This document shows, piece after piece, positions 62,256-64,000 of a DNA stretch of 64,000 bases. This DNA comes from Streptomyces megasporus (GTDB lineage Bacteria; Actinomycetota; Actinomycetes; Streptomycetales; Streptomycetaceae): the NCBI RefSeq assembly GCF_000718985.1, contig NZ_JODL01000005.1, forward strand, positions 248,001 through 312,000. The letters are read 5' to 3'. Under the pieces are notes generated by a model that saw only the letters and a program-made list of their open reading frames with translations, did no database searches and was not told the origin of the DNA. Position 1 is the stretch's first letter; each line of letters begins with the position of its first letter. The translations under genes and the position numbers were made by a program.

Positions 62256-62984
62256 ATGACCACCGCCGCGATCACAGTCGAGGGACTGCGCAAACGGTAC
62301 GGGGACGTGCGGGCCGTCGACGGGGTGTCCTTCACCGTCGAGCGCGGCGAGTTCTACGGCATCCTCGGACCGAACGGCGCGGGCAAGACGACCACCCTGG
62401 AGATCACCGAGGGGCTGCGCAGGCCCGACGAGGGCGAGGTGCGGCTGCTGGGCGAGTCCCCCTTCCCCCGGAACCCGGCGCTGCTGCGTCGGATCGGCGT
62501 CCAACTCCAGGCGTCGGCGTTCTTCGAGAAGCTGTCCGCCCGCGAGCAGATCCACACCTTCGCCTCCCTCTACGGCGTCTCCGCCGAGCGCGCCGACGCG
62601 ATGCTGGAGACCGTCGGCCTCACCGAGAAGGCGGGCACCCGCGAGGACAGGCTCTCCGGCGGCCAGGCCCAGCGGCTGTCCATCGCCTGCGCCCTGGTCC
62701 ACGACCCGGAGCTGGTCTTCCTCGACGAGCCCACCACCGGCCTCGACCCGCAGGCCCGCCGCAACCTGTGGGACCTGCTGCGGGCCATCAACGACGAGGG
62801 CCGCACGGTGGTGCTCACCACGCACTCCATGGACGAGGCCGAATCGCTGTGCGACCGGGTCGCGGTGATGGACCGCGGTCGCGTCCTGCGCGTGGGCGCC
62901 CCCGCCGACCTGATCTCCGAGCTGGGCGCGGCCTCGCTGGAGGACGTCTTCCTCCAGTTGACCGGACGGGAGTACCGCCAGTGA
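62256..62984 (+). CDS. ABC transporter ATP-binding protein (exporter type)
   Basis: A 242-residue ATPase of the daunorubicin/linearmycin-resistance type. Walker A is GPNGAGKTT, the signature LSGGQAQRL, Walker B LVFLDEPTTGLDPQ, with the H-loop in TTHSMDEAE. Its short C-terminal part (SLEDVFLQLTGRE) is typical of drug or lipid exporters working with ABC-2 permeases. The stop overlaps the start of the permease (GTGA). Confidence 0.93.
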   Translation: MTTAAITVEGLRKRYGDVRAVDGVSFTVERGEFYGILGPNGAGKTTTLEITEGLRRPDEGEVRLLGESPFPRNPALLRRIGVQLQASAFFEKLSAREQIHTFASLYGVSAERADAMLETVGLTEKAGTREDRLSGGQAQRLSIACALVHDPELVFLDEPTTGLDPQARRNLWDLLRAINDEGRTVVLTTHSMDEAESLCDRVAVMDRGRVLRVGAPADLISELGAASLEDVFLQLTGREYRQ

Positions 62985-64000
62985 ACACCAAGGCGTTCAC
63001 CAGCCTCTCCAAGGCGATGGCCCTGGGGATGCTGCGGGACCGGACCGCCGTCTTCTTCATCCTGCTCTTCCCCCTGATGTTCCTGCTCCTGTTCGGCGCG
63101 CTGTTCAAGAACGAGTCGACGCCGCGGGTGGAGATCGTCCAGATCGGTCGGGTCGAGGTGCTGGACTCCCTGCCGCGCGAGGCGCGGGAGGCCCTGGACG
63201 ACGTGCTGAACGTGCGGAAGTCCGACGACCGCGAGCGGGCGCTGGAGGAGGTCCGCGCGGGCGACGTGGACGCGGTGGTCTGGCAGGACGGCGACCGGGT
63301 GCGGATGCGCTACTCGGCGGCCGACCCGACCCGGGCGGGCAACGCGCGGGTGGTCGTCGACTCGCTCGTCCAGCAGGCCAACATCGCGGCGACCGGACAG
63401 CCCCCGGCGTACGAGCTGAGCGCCGGGCAGGTGGAGGACGAGTCCCTGAAGGCGATCCAGTTCTTCACCCCCGGCCTGCTCGGCTGGGCGGTGGCGATGA
63501 GCGCGGTCGTCGGCTCGGCGCTCACCCTGGTGAACTGGCGCAGGAAGCGCATCCTGCGCCGGCTGTGGCTCGCCCCGGTGGGCGCGGGCTCGGTGGTCGC
63601 CGCCCGCATCGGGGTGAACGTCACCCTCGCCCTCGTCCAGACGCTGGTCTTCGTCGGGGTGGCGTCGATCCCGTTCTACGGCCTGGAGCTGACCGGCCAC
63701 TGGTGGCTGTCCCTGCCGCTGATCGTCTGCGGCACCCTGGCCTTCATGTCCATCGGCCTGGTCGTCGGCGCCCGGACGAAGACCGAGGAGGCCGCCAACG
63801 GCGTGGCCCAGCTCGTCATCCTGCCGATGGCCTTCCTCTCCGGCGCCTTCTTCCCCCTGGACAGCGCGCCGACCTGGGTGCGGACGGTCTCCGAGGTCCT
63901 CCCGCTCAAGCACCTCAACGAGGCGATGCAGGACGTCCTCTCCCGTGGCCAGGGCTGGGACGCCGCCCTGCCCGTCATGGGCGGGCTGCTGCTGTTCGCC
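62981..64000 (+). CDS. ABC-2 type permease, cut by the window edge
   Basis: The first 340 codons of an ABC-2 permease. One helix (AVFFILLFPLMFLLLFGALF, about 23-42) is followed by an external domain (to about 155), then four or more helices including FTPGLLGWAVAMSAVVGSAL, LALVQTLVFVGVASIPF and the ABC-2 signature region around QLVILPMAFLSGAFFPLDSA. It forms the membrane part of the exporter with the preceding ATPase, to which it is coupled by a four-base overlap. The substrate is unknown. Confidence 0.92.
   Translation, partial: MNTKAFTSLSKAMALGMLRDRTAVFFILLFPLMFLLLFGALFKNESTPRVEIVQIGRVEVLDSLPREAREALDDVLNVRKSDDRERALEEVRAGDVDAVVWQDGDRVRMRYSAADPTRAGNARVVVDSLVQQANIAATGQPPAYELSAGQVEDESLKAIQFFTPGLLGWAVAMSAVVGSALTLVNWRRKRILRRLWLAPVGAGSVVAARIGVNVTLALVQTLVFVGVASIPFYGLELTGHWWLSLPLIVCGTLAFMSIGLVVGARTKTEEAANGVAQLVILPMAFLSGAFFPLDSAPTWVRTVSEVLPLKHLNEAMQDVLSRGQGWDAALPVMGGLLLFA

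Overview
The window is high-GC actinobacterial DNA, almost certainly Streptomyces or a very close relative. Evidence: strong GC bias at third codon positions, many GTG starts, GGAGG-type ribosome binding sites, and a gene order (mreB-mreC-mreD-pbp2, ndk, folC, valS, clpX, clpP2-clpP1, tig, tRNA genes, nei/rpiB, pepN, malQ, csn genes, a pknG operon) that I recognise as one conserved arm-proximal stretch of the Streptomyces chromosome. No phage, plasmid, insertion sequence, rRNA or CRISPR array was seen.

Layout. 1-3.0 kb: cell-wall elongation genes mreB, mreC, mreD and the first 40 codons of pbp2, all on the minus strand. 3.2-8.4 kb: ndk, then folC with a small membrane-protein gene, then valS. 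8.5-14.7 kb: a Pro/Gln-rich membrane protein facing the proteostasis block clpX, clpP2, clpP1, tig (with a probable ClgR activator site), two tRNA genes and a small membrane protein. 15.2-23.5 kb: an acyltransferase, endonuclease V, a SpoIIE-type phosphatase, a frameshifted Eis-like acetyltransferase, a Nei-type glycosylase, rpiB, bioY and an amino-acid permease. 23.8-35.7 kb: a mycothiol-linked DsbA-family protein, two paralogous aminopeptidase N genes in convergent orientation around an AbiEi/nuclease-like gene, an autoregulated Clp-N-domain regulator, a Tat-secreted metallophosphoesterase, and a 56-residue CX4C peptide translationally coupled to a FrnE-type oxidoreductase. 35.9-51.5 kb: a solitary vWA/TerF-like protein, a GH10 xylanase, a decayed MFS gene, malQ preceded by a repeat-containing small peptide, a GH84 glycosidase, an HNH protein, an MscS channel, and csnR-csnH-csnK (chitosan-oligosaccharide use) without the usual ABC transporter genes. 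51.7-61.1 kb: a GlnX-GlnH-PknG type signalling operon with a coiled-coil protein, a PP2C phosphatase and an FHA protein. 61.1-64.0 kb: a methyltransferase and an ABC exporter whose permease runs off the end.

How the parts fit. The two carbohydrate loci (xylanase and csnR) share the same 11-base operator core, GGAAACTTTCC, next to good TTGACG-type promoters, which suggests shared or related LacI/ROK-type control of polysaccharide use. The PknG operon looks like a complete sense-and-phosphorylate pathway: an extracytoplasmic amino-acid binding protein and membrane partner, the kinase, a reversing phosphatase and a phosphothreonine reader. Kinase, phosphatase and reader all carry zinc-ribbon N-termini.

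A recurring theme is loss. Compared with the Streptomyces arrangement as I remember it, the window lacks about 75-80 codons of pbp2, the csnE-csnF-csnG transporter and all but the tail of a VWA-domain gene. It also carries a one-base frameshift in an acetyltransferase gene, a broken MFS gene and an operator-like dyad with no gene beside it. Either this strain has undergone several local deletions or some are assembly errors; reads across the junctions would decide. The most novel-looking items are the LTSEP-repeat peptide before malQ, the CX4C peptide coupled to the FrnE protein, the solitary TerF-like protein, and the zinc-ribbon-tagged PknG module.
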